Source: Tubulanus polymorphus (lineage: Eukaryota; Nemertea; Palaeonemertea; Tubulaniformes; Tubulanidae). Taken from it: 64,000 nucleotides of DNA. The translations under genes and the position numbers were made by a program. Where the stretch lies: the NCBI RefSeq assembly GCF_964204645.1, contig NC_134033.1:6794231-6858230 (forward strand), read 5' to 3'. Within the stretch, counting starts at the first letter, position 1; the number at the start of each line of letters is the position of its first letter. This document shows, one piece after another, positions 10,017 to 19,718 of the stretch. Under the pieces are notes generated by a model. The model searched no databases. It was not told the DNA's origin and was given only the letters and a program-made list of their open reading frames with translations.

Positions 10017-10428
10017 AGTAATAGGGGTAATGGGCTTTCAAGCCAAAGGTCGAACGGTCGAGCTCATTAAAAAACAAAACATTAAAAGTAATTTAAAACT
10101 ATAATATATTTTCATAACCGTGTGCTTTTTATATTATAACTAAATATTTATTCTAAGATATTAATAATTTAAATTTTAAAAGCATATTGTATTAAATCAA
10201 TTGGTCGCTCCACTTCGCTACCGCTCCGCTCCGCGACCAATTGATTTATTTACAATACACAAATTCATATAATCAAATATATTTTAATAATAATAATTAT
10301 TCTATTATTCAACTGAAATACACACGGTTATGAAAATATATTATAGTTTTAAATTACTTTTAATGTTTTGTTTTTTAATTAACTTGACCATTCAACCTTT
10401 AACCTAAAAGCCCATTACCCCTATTACT
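10017..10428. repeat. 412-bp inverted repeat at the left end of element 2
   Basis: Arms of about 108 bp (10017-10124 and 10321-10428) are inverted copies beginning AGTAATAGGGGTAATGGGC and ending in its complement. The centre holds a GC-rich 48-nt hairpin-like palindrome at 10197-10244 (TCAATTGGTCGC...GCGACCAATTGA). Element 4 begins with a similar AGTAATTAGG sequence at 57658, so the AGTAAT arm looks like a Polinton terminus. Confidence 0.8.
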
Positions 10429-10580
10429 CTTAAAATAATCATATACATGAATAACATTTAAATTGACAGATCATTCAATATAAAAGTATATATTTACAAC
10501 ATTATTTCAATATTCATATTTGTGTGAGTTAGATTTTTAAACATTAAAAGTGTTAGTAAAGTGTGATTGAAATAATGCAT
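10197..10580 (+). repeat. Element 2 left terminal inverted repeat
   Basis: This 384-bp segment matches the reverse complement of 27509-27893. The match starts at the CAATTGG palindrome and ends at 'gaaataatgcat'. Sequence outside differs on the two sides. Confidence 0.9.
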
Positions 10581-11321
10581 AGCTGTTTATACTAGAACAT
10601 GATTCTATTTGAGCCTATATACATTCCATGTAAAGAGCTATGGAATAAATCTATAAATTCACAGCTGTTACAGCTGTTTCTATGACGCCGAGACATATGA
10701 GACATATGCAAACGTGTAGAGAAAATTCTAGAAAGGTGTGCCGGAACCAGATGACGTGGCAGGAAATGAACAGGCGCTGTAACATTACGCTCAGGATATT
10801 ATATCTCTCGAAACGAAATTAGGAGTTTATAGTTTACAATTCTAAATCTAAATGTAAGTACTGTTTTTTGTAGTTATTAGGGCTATTAAATATGAAACCT
10901 TTAGATATATTTGAGTGTATTTAGTATATCTTTTAGATGGCTAGAGTTGCCGCTAATATCTTTTAGATTAATAAAACGCCATACGCATCAAGAAGTGATA
11001 GAGAAACTCAAGATACTCTTTCTGACTGAGGAATCAACAGCAATGGGGATATCGAACCAATAGAAATTAGCACAAGAAACACAAGAATCACCAAAAGATC
11101 GACGAAGAAACTATATAAGAATTTCAAAAACATTAAAACTCCAATGATTAAGTTTAACATTTGTTGATGTAGTTAAATATTTACCAGCAATTGAAAAAAT
11201 GTTTGTAATTATAAATTGTATTTATAGAAATCAAATGATGTATTGGAAGAAACGACTGAACAACTTGTATAATGTATTGTGTAAATCTGATTGGTGAATT
11301 TTTATGTTCAGTCGTTTCTAT
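10581..11321. other. Gene-free left arm of element 2
   Basis: No gene is seen between the terminal repeat and the first repeat cluster. It includes short direct repeats around 'cagctgttacagctg' near 10662, but nothing I can assign. Confidence 0.4.
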
Positions 11322-11640
11322 TATGATTAACGCATGCGCATTTAGCAAAACCGGCCATAAATGGCCGCATGTGACGCATGTAACGCATGTGACGAGGACA
11401 TGAATGCGTTTGAATTTTCTATGTTCAGTTGTTTCTATTTTACAGAATTTGCATAATGAATATATAATTATGATTAACGCATGCGCATTAAGCAAAACCG
11501 GCCATAAATGGCCGCATGTGACGCATGTAACGCATGTGTTGTTTCTATTTTACAGAATTTATAGAATGAATATATAATTATGATTAACACATGTGCATTA
11601 AGCAAAAGCGCGCCTGTATGTCCGCATGTGACGCGGGTAT
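11322..11640 (+). repeat. Three GC-rich repeat units with hairpins upstream of the HNH gene
   Basis: Units starting 'tgattaacgcatgcgca' or 'tgattaacacatgtgca' occur at 11323, 11471 and 11581. The first two contain a perfect hairpin CGGCCAT-aa-ATGGCCG (11352-11367 and 11499-11514) followed by repeated 'gcatgtgacgcatgtaacgcatgtg'. They are GC islands in an AT-rich element and lie just before the first rightward gene. A regulatory, origin or packaging role is possible but unproven. Confidence 0.75.
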
Positions 11641-11774
11641 TGTGACTGGTATGATTATCAAGGAATCGAAACAACTTATCAAAGCAGCGAGGAATGAAAA
11701 AGGATGACGTTGGTCGAAGAAATGGAAGAGGATTCTAAAATATTAACCAATTTAGTAAAAAATGCATATAATAA

Positions 11775-12454
11775 ATGGAACCAGAACTAACACAAATTAT
11801 CAATATTACAAATAACACTGGTGGTGTTATAAATATATATTACAAGAAGTGTTCTAAATGTGAATTAGATAAATTAGCTTTAACAGAATTTAGTAAGCGT
11901 AAGATTAGCAAAGATGGTTTTCAATATTGCTGTAAAACTTGTTTTAAACTATATACCAAACAATACCGAGAAGATAATATAGAACATTATAATTATTATA
12001 TGGCAGAATATATGAGAGAAAGATATCAAACAGATCTTAATTTTAGATTAAAACAATGTTTAAGATCTAGATTAACACAATTATTCAACAAAGAAACACA
12101 TTCAGAAACACTATCTAATTTATTGGGTTGTTCAGATGAATTTTTCATATCATGGATAATATATCAATTCGATGATAAAATGAATATAGATAACTATGGT
12201 GAATACTTTCATATTGATCATGTGTTGCCGATTTCTAAATTAAACATGAATGATGAATACAATAAAAAACTTATTTGGGGTTGGAAAAATTTAAGGCCTT
12301 TAGGAAAGAAAGAAAATCAAATCAAATCTAATATACTAGAATACAGTTATATTTAGAACAGTTAACAAAGGCAAAGAAATTTATTGATCAATGGAACAAT
12401 GATCCAAATAATGAACAATACGTTGAGGAATTTGATATCAAGGATCCGAAATGA
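11775..12454 (+). CDS. HNH endonuclease with N-terminal zinc ribbon
   Basis: A 193-aa open frame ends at 12356; a frameshift just before that stop hides about 30 further codons ending at the TGA 12452-12454. The N-terminus has two CxxC pairs ('CSKC' and 'CKTC') forming a likely zinc ribbon. The C-terminal half has the HNH core 'HIDHVLPIS', then 'WKNLRPLGKKENQIKSN'. Such phage- and giant-virus-like HNH proteins nick or cut DNA and often behave as selfish homing genes. They are not a core Polinton function, so this is probably acquired cargo. The start ATG is in ATAATAAATGG. Confidence 0.85.
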
Positions 12455-12707
12455 CTTAGCTGGACAGTTATAATTACTGCTCCTAATAGATAGACAATAG
12501 TAGTGAGATATCAAATAGAATTTAAAATAAAATGTAATAAAAAAACAATAACTTCAACTAGCCATTATTTCTATTTTAATTTTTGATATTTTCTTTTACA
12601 ATTTTTTTCAAAAGAGAATACTTTATATTTTAAATAGATTCAAATAGAAATTCTTTAAATTCAAATAGCTAGTATCAGTAGTCAATCTAAATAATCAGTC
12701 AATCAGT
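12455..12707. promoter_or_regulatory. AT-rich leader upstream of the conserved protein
   Basis: No gene is seen. It contains 'aacttcaactagcc' and AT-rich blocks reminiscent of the repeats at 5918-6066, which precede the homologous gene in element 1. A promoter role is inferred from that conserved position. Confidence 0.35.
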
Positions 12708-13309
12708 AAGAAATCTAAAAAGAATGGTATTGATATTGAAAAAACATTAGATGATTTGGGTATAAGTGATAATAAAGATACAGTTGTAACTAATTGTGCT
12801 CAAGTTAATTGTAATATAGATTATGAAACTATTTATATTGTAAGCATCATCTAGAACTATTGATTGCCGCTGGAAAAACTAAGGAGTTTTTAAATAGAAT
12901 CATTACTTTTCAAGAACTAGACTCTATGAAACCAGATGAAGTAATAAAATATTTTAAGATTTATGAAGAGGCAAGATTAGCTAGAATAAATGATTCTATT
13001 TCAGATGGTATTGTCAAATGTTATTCTAAGTTATGTAACCAGTTAATACCAATTGATGATGAAAATAAATTATATAGTGATTTGAAAAATGACTATTTAG
13101 TTATGACTGAATTACAAAAATGGGTTGGTTATGATTCATTTCAATTAGGATCGGTTATGACATTAATTTCTACTGGTGTCATAACATTTTCGAACATCAA
13201 GCATATGGAATATAAATCAGGCAAGAACGAAACAGATGACGCTGTACTACAACCAAACAGCGAAACAGAAAATGAATCAGAACAAAAATTAACTAAAATA
13301 AATGAGTGA
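12708..13309 (+). pseudogene. Conserved Polinton protein (homolog of 6103-6633), damaged
   Basis: Same protein as in element 1, with 'IEKTLDDLGI' at the N-terminus, 'KLYSDLKNDYLVMTEL' and 'LISTGVITFSNI' near the C-terminus. The start codon is not preserved and a frameshift near 12840-12855 separates the first 45 codons from the rest. The C-terminus is longer than in element 1, with about 35 extra polar residues rich in Glu, Asn and Lys. The stop overlaps the following gene's start by 8 nt. Confidence 0.75.
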
Positions 13310-13670
13310 TAGCGTTAAGAAAAAGCCTTGATCCGAGAAACAAATTAAATGGGCAAGAGAATTAGGTAAAAGATCTGCAGAATTAAAAAAAGCAAAGAAA
13401 AAGAAATTAACTGATATAAATGAATCACAGACTTTATCTGATATTGATTCAAATAATAATCCATCTGATTCTTCTAATGCTGGAAGTAATTATAAATTAT
13501 ATATTACAATTGGATTAGTAACGGTTATTATATTATCCGGCGTAATATATATATCAAAATTCAAATCTGATGATAAAGATGATTCCAATGACAATGAACC
13601 TATCATACCAGAAAATAAGTCAAATCCTAAAACCATTGAAAATAACCCAAGATTATTATTAATGGATTAA
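13302..13670 (+). pseudogene. Polinton single-pass membrane protein, one stop
   Basis: About 122 codons: basic start, 'SEKQIKWARELG', a polar linker, one transmembrane helix ('LYITIGLVTVIILSGVIY') and an acidic tail. An in-frame TGA (13329-13331) replaces what is Arg in the element 1 copy (6630-7037). The ATG is in AATAAATGAG and overlaps the previous gene. The integrase starts 6 nt after its stop, so these genes are tightly packed. Confidence 0.72.
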
Positions 13671-13676
13671 AAGAAG

Positions 13677-14789
13677 ATGAAAAAAGAACAATATTTAAGA
13701 GATTTATATTATAACCCAGAAAGTGAAGTATCATATTCTAACGTTTCAGAATTATGGAATAAAATTAAATCTGATAATGAAAATGGTGCCGTACGGCACC
13801 CACACGGTGATATAAAATATAGTGAATTAAAATCATGGTTACAAAATCAACCAACATATCAAATCCACAAGAAAATGGATAAAACTTATTTAACAAGAAA
13901 AGTAATGTTTTCATATATCGATCAACAATGGCAAGCAGATTTAATTGATATGAAGAACTTAGAGGAATACAACAAAGGATATTTCTGGATATTAAATGTT
14001 ATAGACATATTCAGTAGATACGCATGGTCAATTCCAATCAAAAATAAAACTGGTATAGAAGTAACAAATGCTTTTAAATCTATATTTAAAGAAGCTATTC
14101 CAGATAAGATACAATTTGATGAAGGTAAAGAATTTTATAACAAACATTTAAAAAAAACTATTATCCGATAACGATGTAGACTATTTTTCAACACACTCAG
14201 ATAAAAAAGCATCTATTATAGAAAGATTTAATAAAACATTGAAAACTAGAATGTGGAAATATTTTACTGCTAATGAAACATATAAATATATCGATGTATT
14301 AGATGATTTAGTGAAAGGTTATAATAATTCTAAACATAGTTCTATAAATATGAAACCTATACAAGCTAGAAAAGAAGATAATTCGGAAATAGTTTGGAAT
14401 AATTTATATGGAGCATTTGTTACACATGATTTCGGAGAACCTAAATTTAAAATTGGACAACACGTAAGAATATCTAAATATAGAAAAACCTTTTATAAAG
14501 GTTATACCCCAAATTTGTACAGAAGAAATATTCAAGATTAAAAAGATAATATTAACTAAACCATTCGTTTATAAATTAGAAATCTAAAAAATGGAGAAAT
14601 ATTAGGTTATTTCTATGAACAAGAATTATCACTTGTACCAAATCCAGAGGAAATAGAATACAAAATAGAAAAGTATTGAAAACAAATACTCTTAAAGGAA
14701 AAAAGTATTCTTTGGTGAAATATAAAGGATACGATGATAAATTTAATGAATGGATTTTATCTAGTAAAATTAAAAGAATAAATGAATAA
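13677..14789 (+). pseudogene. Polinton integrase with chromodomain, frameshifted
   Basis: DDE integrase. The first catalytic Asp is in 'WQADLIDM', the second in 'IQFDEGKEF', and the Glu in 'KKASIIERFNKTLKT', so all three catalytic residues are present in the DNA. The C-terminus has 'KGKKYSLVKYKGYDDKFNE', a chromodomain-like segment that in related elements reads chromatin marks to guide insertion. Frameshifts lie near 14150, 14520, 14580 and 14672. The start is the only one on this strand with an AAGATG rather than TAAATG context. The last 8 nt overlap the ATPase start. Confidence 0.92.
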
Positions 14790-15370
14790 AGATTTATTTA
14801 TATTTGAACCGCATAATATGTTAGTTACTGGTGTAACCAATTGTGGTAAAACACATTTCATATTAGATTTGTTAGAAACTATTTATAAGAATCATTTTGA
14901 TAATGTAATATTATTCTGCCCTACTTATGAAATGAATAAAACATATAATAGAGATATAGTTAAGATAAAAAAGTTTATTATATTAAATCCTAAAACAGTA
15001 AAAGAAAATTTAGATAATTGTATAAAAATAGCACTTGATACTTATAAAGGATCAAATACATTATTCATTGTAGATGATTGCGCAAATTTACATGATTCAA
15101 AAGTGAGAGAAAGTGAGTTATGTTATCTAGCTTTCTCTGGAAGACATTTCGGGATAACAACAAGGGTTTTAAATCAAAAATATAATTCAATTGTTAAAGA
15201 CTTTAGGGAGAATATAAGATTTCTAGTTTTATTCTACAATAAAGATAGAAAATCTATGCAACAATCATTGGAAGAAAATCAAATTATACCTACTGAATTA
15301 CATGATGAATATATGTTCAAAATTATTACTGAGATTACAATTTCCCTATGAATATAAATTTATAAAATAA
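14782..15370 (+). CDS. FtsK/HerA-type genome packaging ATPase (A32-like)
   Basis: P-loop ATPase that, in Polintons and related viruses, pumps DNA into the capsid. Walker A is 'GVTNCGKTHF' (about residues 17-26) and Walker B is 'TLFIVDDCAN'. 'FSGRHFGITT' follows, as is usual for the family. The frame is open to 15351. A late frameshift near 15330 separates it from the expected tail ('LQFPYEYKFIK', stop 15368-15370) that element 1 retains. It is therefore nearly intact. The start is AATAAATGAA, overlapping the integrase stop. Confidence 0.92.
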
Positions 15371-15877
15371 CTATCTATATATCTATCTAATACGTATTAA
15401 ATACGTATTAAATACGTATTAAATACATTAATACTTAAAACCCCCTTTTTTAAATGAATATTATTCATACAATTTTCAACCAATTTATTTTTATTTTTTC
15501 AACTAATATATGAATAAGTTTGAAAATAAATATTCCTGAAGATGACTATTAGGATATAGTCGAAATAAACTACTATCTCGAAGTTTCATTTTCGGACTTT
15601 TTATTATCATTGTGGGATTCTCTCCTCATCGCGTCAACACGGATATTGTGTTCTACCTATCGTGATTTGAAAATAATAAAGGTTATTTATTACTACTGAG
15701 GTTTCAATATAAATTTAAAAAAGAAATATAATTTAAGGTATTTTCAAATAATATGTATTAGATATGTATTAGATACCCTATTAGATGCCTTAAATACTTA
15801 AAACCCCTTTTTTATTTACTATTATTTTATACAATTTACAACTAATATAATTATTTGAGTTAAATATAATTAATATC
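15371..15877. terminator. Convergent intergenic region with repeats and a hairpin
   Basis: The two gene blocks of element 2 meet here. It contains 'tacgtattaaa' repeated three times (about 15389-15425), two copies of an 'aatacttaaaaccccctttttt'-like block (15430 and 15788), and a stem GACTAT/ATAGTC with a 6-nt loop at 15544-15561. Position and structure suggest bidirectional transcript ends; this is inferred, not shown. Confidence 0.45.
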
Positions 15878-16738
15878 TTAATCACTTTCATCATCACTCT
15901 CCAATTCACTATCAGACCCTAACAATTTATTCAAATTCTCTACCGAATTTTCTTCTTCAAATTCTCTATTTTTTTTATACTTATTTTTCACCTTTTTTAC
16001 CGCATCATCAATAGTTGTTTCATTGTTATGCTTATTCATCCAATCAAATTTATCATTATTTTCTACTTTATGTTTCATAGAATCTTTATAAGTGTTTGCT
16101 ACTAATATTTCATTTACAGTGTTTGATCCTAATATTTCATTAGCATCGGTTAGATCTAATTCATCTTTATTAGGTGTTGCTAATAATAAATCTTCATATA
16201 TTTTTTCACCATTTAATTTTTGATTTGGAACAAACTTTGAAACATATCTAAATGGGTGTTCTATAAATTCTTTTAAACCAACACGTTCTATAACATTATT
16301 TATATGTACCCTTGTATTCATATGTTTATTCCAATTTGATGTAGCGTTTGAAAATTCACTTTTACAATATCCACAATAATTTCTATTTTCACTAACATTT
16401 AATATTATTTCATTATTAGATGTAGAGGGTATTACATTATTAGATGTAGAAGGTATTACATTATTAGATGTAGTAGGTATTACATTATTAGATGTAGAAG
16501 CTATTACATTATAAGATGTAGAAGGTATTACATTATTAGATGTAGAAGGTATTAAATTACTTAAATTATCAACAACTTCACTTTTATTATTATCGATTTC
16601 TATTAGTTTAGTTTTATAAATTTTGAAAATAGGATCAAATATCAAAGCTATATTACAAGGTATTACATAATATAAACCATCATTATTTTCATGTGTATCG
16701 ATGTATGGAATATGTTTATATACTTTACCTCCTTCCAT
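15878..16738 (-). CDS. C2H2 zinc-finger protein with an internal 8-aa repeat array
   Basis: An intact 286-aa frame. An N-terminal region ('GGKVYKHIPYIDTH') is followed by six near-perfect 8-residue repeats (residues 62-109, IPSTSNNV type), encoded by 24-bp DNA repeats at about 16412-16555. A C2H2 finger ('CGYCKSEF...HMNTRVH', residues 122-145) and an acidic, Ser/Asp-rich C-terminus follow. The finger suggests nucleic-acid binding; the function is unknown. It lies next to the capsid gene. The start is ATAATAAATGG, preceded by the AATAAAAATATGTA leader shared with the gene at 23396, so it may belong to a non-late expression class. Confidence 0.82.
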   Translation of the reverse strand: MEGGKVYKHIPYIDTHENNDGLYYVIPCNIALIFDPIFKIYKTKLIEIDNNKSEVVDNLSNLIPSTSNNVIPSTSYNVIASTSNNVIPTTSNNVIPSTSNNVIPSTSNNEIILNVSENRNYCGYCKSEFSNATSNWNKHMNTRVHINNVIERVGLKEFIEHPFRYVSKFVPNQKLNGEKIYEDLLLATPNKDELDLTDANEILGSNTVNEILVANTYKDSMKHKVENNDKFDWMNKHNNETTIDDAVKKVKNKYKKNREFEEENSVENLNKLLGSDSELESDDESD

Positions 16739-16770
16739 TTATTATACATATTTTTATTAAAGTTAAAATT
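16736..16770 (-). promoter_or_regulatory. A-rich promoter-like leader of the zinc-finger gene
   Basis: Reading toward the gene, TTTAATAAAAATATGTAT is followed by AATAAATGG at the start. Nearly the same block precedes the gene at 23396, and a close variant precedes PolB at 27454. Confidence 0.55.
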
Positions 16771-18018
16771 TTAATACATAACACTATTCAATTGAGAATT
16801 TACAATATTTAATTGCGCGTCAGATATAATATAAATGTGCATTTTGAAATTTTTGATTCCTTTATTCTTTGTCATGAATAATTGTATTCCATCTTTAGTG
16901 TTTTGTAATTTTTTTCCAGAACCATGTAATGAATTATCCTCTGTTGTTCTAAAATCTAACCATAATGCATATTTATTACCGGTATAATAATCAATTTGAT
17001 TAATGTTACAATTTTCAGATGATTTTACGTTTTCATTCATAAAATGTTTTCTAATTTCTGGCCATTGATCAATCATTCTCATTCCTTGGCAAAATATTTT
17101 ATTTGCTATTCCTTCGATAGTTATTTCTTCTTTAGTTATTTCAGGATTATAATAATTATCAACATTTATTGCGCCATTAGTATATGTTGCAATGGTAAAA
17201 ATATTAATATACCTTTAATAGATCTTCTTGGGAAGTTAATATTCTCATTAATTATTTCATCATTTGCATTAATAGTTACGGTTTTAAATGTATCAATATA
17301 ATCATATAATAATGAAAATCCTTGATTGTATTGAGTTTGAATTATACTTGAAATATTTTCATCAGTTACTGTGTCTTATTCTAAACATATATTCGATAAT
17401 TTATAACTCATATCTTTATTAACGCTAGATATTTCAATTTCATTAAGAGGAGCAAATGTTATTTCGAATATAACGTATTCTTGAATTGCGTATTTATATA
17501 AAGGTGCATTGTTATTTATCAATTCAAAGTCTAATGGAATTTTATATTTGCTTCCATATATACTTTTTATCAATTTATCTACAGCATTAGTTAATATTGC
17601 GCTATTAGCTTCTGATCTTAATTCATTTTGGTTTTCTGATTGGATGCCTTGAAATATCATATTATTTCTATTTTTCTTTAGTTAACCATAAATCTTTATA
17701 ATGCATAAATCAATTATAATCATCTAATGAGAAAACTGTTTCTGGACCAATCTTTATAGTTAATTTTTTAATCAAATATCTTCCAACATTATCAACAACA
17801 TAATTATCATTATTACCGATTACTTTTATATCGGCAGATAAATAAATACTATTTGGAACGTAAAAAGTATTTTGTGTTAATCGAGGAATTCTAACATATA
17901 AAGTTTCATCGGGATTGATATTAGAAGGGTTATGAGTAATTATATGATGTGATCTTTCTGCTTTAATAGCATTAGATATTCTATGATTCTTAGAAGGATT
18001 GATATAACTCCCACTCAT
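16771..18018 (-). pseudogene. Polinton major capsid protein (double jelly-roll), broken
   Basis: The C-terminal part has 'YALWLDFRTTEDNSLHGSG', 'NTKDGIQLFMTKNKG' and 'HIYIISDAQLNI', which I recognise as the C-terminal pattern of Polinton/adintovirus hexon-like capsid proteins. The N-terminal part includes 'LYVRIPRLTQNTFYVPNS'. Pieces are 18018-17710, 17660-17376 and 17082-16771, separated by an in-frame TGA after 'SLDDYN', frameshifts and several stops around 17100-17380. The total of about 415 codons is somewhat short for the family. The start is in CAAATAAATGAG with a 7-T run 6 nt further upstream. Confidence 0.82.
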
Positions 18019-18038
18019 TTATTTGACAAAAAAATTAA
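18016..18038 (-). promoter_or_regulatory. Late-type promoter motif of the capsid gene
   Basis: Reading toward the gene: a run of seven T, a 6-nt spacer, then TAAATG whose ATG is the start codon. The arrangement matches poxvirus late promoters and recurs at most minus-strand virion-type genes here. Confidence 0.55.
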
Positions 18039-19448
18039 TTATTTATTTTTTAACATATTCACTAACCCAAAAATAATAGCACTTACAACTGTAATTAAAA
18101 ATAAAATAATATGTTCAGCAGCAAAGTTAAGAATATTCCCAGCAGATTTCAATATTAAACCAACAATTGACGCAATAACTCCGGGTAAAGCTGCAGCAGA
18201 TTTTTTAGATAGTTCCCATAAATATTTTGCTAATTTCTTTAAACCATCCTTAACTTTATCTTGTATAGAATTATTATCATTCGGGGTTTATCCGGTTTAT
18301 TGGGAGTAGGAGTAGATTTCAGTGAATTTGATATAGCTAAACCTATTGTCGTAAATACCATAGTTACTGCTGTTAGAATTGAAAGAATTGTGATTCCTTC
18401 AAACTTAAATAATAATTTTATTCTATCTTTCAATAATATTTCAGAATTTGGTTTAATTATTAAATCTTTAACAACAACTTTTAATCTATTAATACAATAA
18501 TTATATGATTTTTTTAATAATTTAATTTCTTCTTTCTGAAATTCTATGTTATATTCTAAATTATCAATTTCTTTTCTAAATATGCATTTCTTTTTTTAAA
18601 TTCAATTTCTTCATTAACTTTATTATCTCTATCTAATTTTAATTGTTCTGATTCTTTTCTTGATTTAAATAATTCATATTCTAATTTTAAAATCTCTTAT
18701 ACTTTTATCATGCGCAAATTTATCAGCTTTATTTTGTATACTAATAATTTCTCTAATTGCTTTATCAGAAAATATATTTAAATCTTCTAATTCTTGTTTT
18801 GTTGCATCAAGTAATCCATTTGGTAAAAGTTTTTCAGTTTGAACTCCTCTTGAATTAGGTTTACTAGTTTTGGAAGTTATATTCTGTTCAGAAGTTGTTT
18901 CTGTTTCTAAATTATTATCGATTGTTTCAAATAATTCATTAATTCTTTGTTTAAATACTCTTTCATTTTTAATAATTTCTTCTTGTGTTACATCTTCTAT
19001 TTCATTACTATTTCTTATTCTTTTAATTCTAGATAGGTCTAACTTAAGCAAAGTTGATTCTGCTAATATAATAATCATCTTTCAAATGATAATAATATTC
19101 ACCATCTAAAGATTTTACTTCTTGTACTAAAAGTCTGGCGCCTCTGGCATTTATATTATATCCAGATTTTTCAAATATAGGTTTGGAATTATAAATATAT
19201 TCATTATATTCTAAATTTTGTTTTACTAAATCTGGATTTTCATTTTCAGGATTTAATCTCGATCTAGTTCTTCTATCAAATTCATCTGTTGATTGGCCTT
19301 TAGAACCACTATCTGCTAAATTAGAATTATATGCTGATTCATTACCATCATCAATATTAGTTTCTGCATCATTATAATCATCATCAATATATCCTTCATT
19401 ATTATTTCCCATACCTTCCATTTCATAATCTTCTCCACCTTCTGCCAT
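18039..19448 (-). pseudogene. Large coiled-coil protein with C-terminal membrane helices
   Basis: The start (GTAAATGGC at 19448) opens an acidic, Asn/Asp-rich region ('EDYEMEGMGNNNEGYIDDD'). A charged helical part, a Glu/Lys-rich coiled coil and hydrophobic segments follow ('ITILSILTAVTMVFTTIGLA', then 'AALPGVIASIVGLILKSAG' and 'IILFLITVVSAIIFGLV'), ending at the TAA 18039-18041. Pieces are joined by at least four frameshifts (near 19070, 18690, 18550 and 18290). The first break could instead separate two genes, because the frames overlap by 35 nt. It lies 20 nt upstream of the capsid start, so a virion or membrane role is likely. I do not recognise the family. Confidence 0.6.
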
Positions 19449-19463
19449 TTACATAATAAAAAA

Positions 19464-19701
19464 TCAAAATTTAAAATATAATATTCCTCCGATTACAATT
19501 CCTATACAGGTTAAAGCTAATTTAGTATTTTCATGGGATTTATTATCATCATTTAGTTTAATTATTTCATGTTGAATATTATCAGTTTTTATATCTTCTG
19601 ATGTATTGTAATCTTTTATTTTAGAATCATTATTTAATTTAATATTATTAGTTTTAGTTTCTGTTGATTGAATGTGTTTTTTATTTTTTTTCACCTTCCA
19701 T
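19464..19701 (-). CDS. Small tail-anchored membrane protein, about 78 aa
   Basis: Polar, Lys/Asn-rich protein ending in one transmembrane helix ('LALTCIGIVIGGILYF'). The open frame starts at a GTG (19694). The better start is the ATG at 19701 (ATGGAAGGTG), from which a one-base slip in an eight-A run must be assumed. The context is CTAATG, one of the few not matching TAAATG. It sits between two virion-type genes. Confidence 0.55.
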
Positions 19702-19718
19702 TAGTTTTGGAGCAGTAA

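Noticed and set aside
17044-17301. Hydrophobic plus-strand frames opposite the capsid and coiled-coil genes (also 17983-18309, 18261-18500, 22592-22807)
   Set aside because: They are the complement of AT-rich Polinton genes with recognisable minus-strand motifs, so they are shadows.
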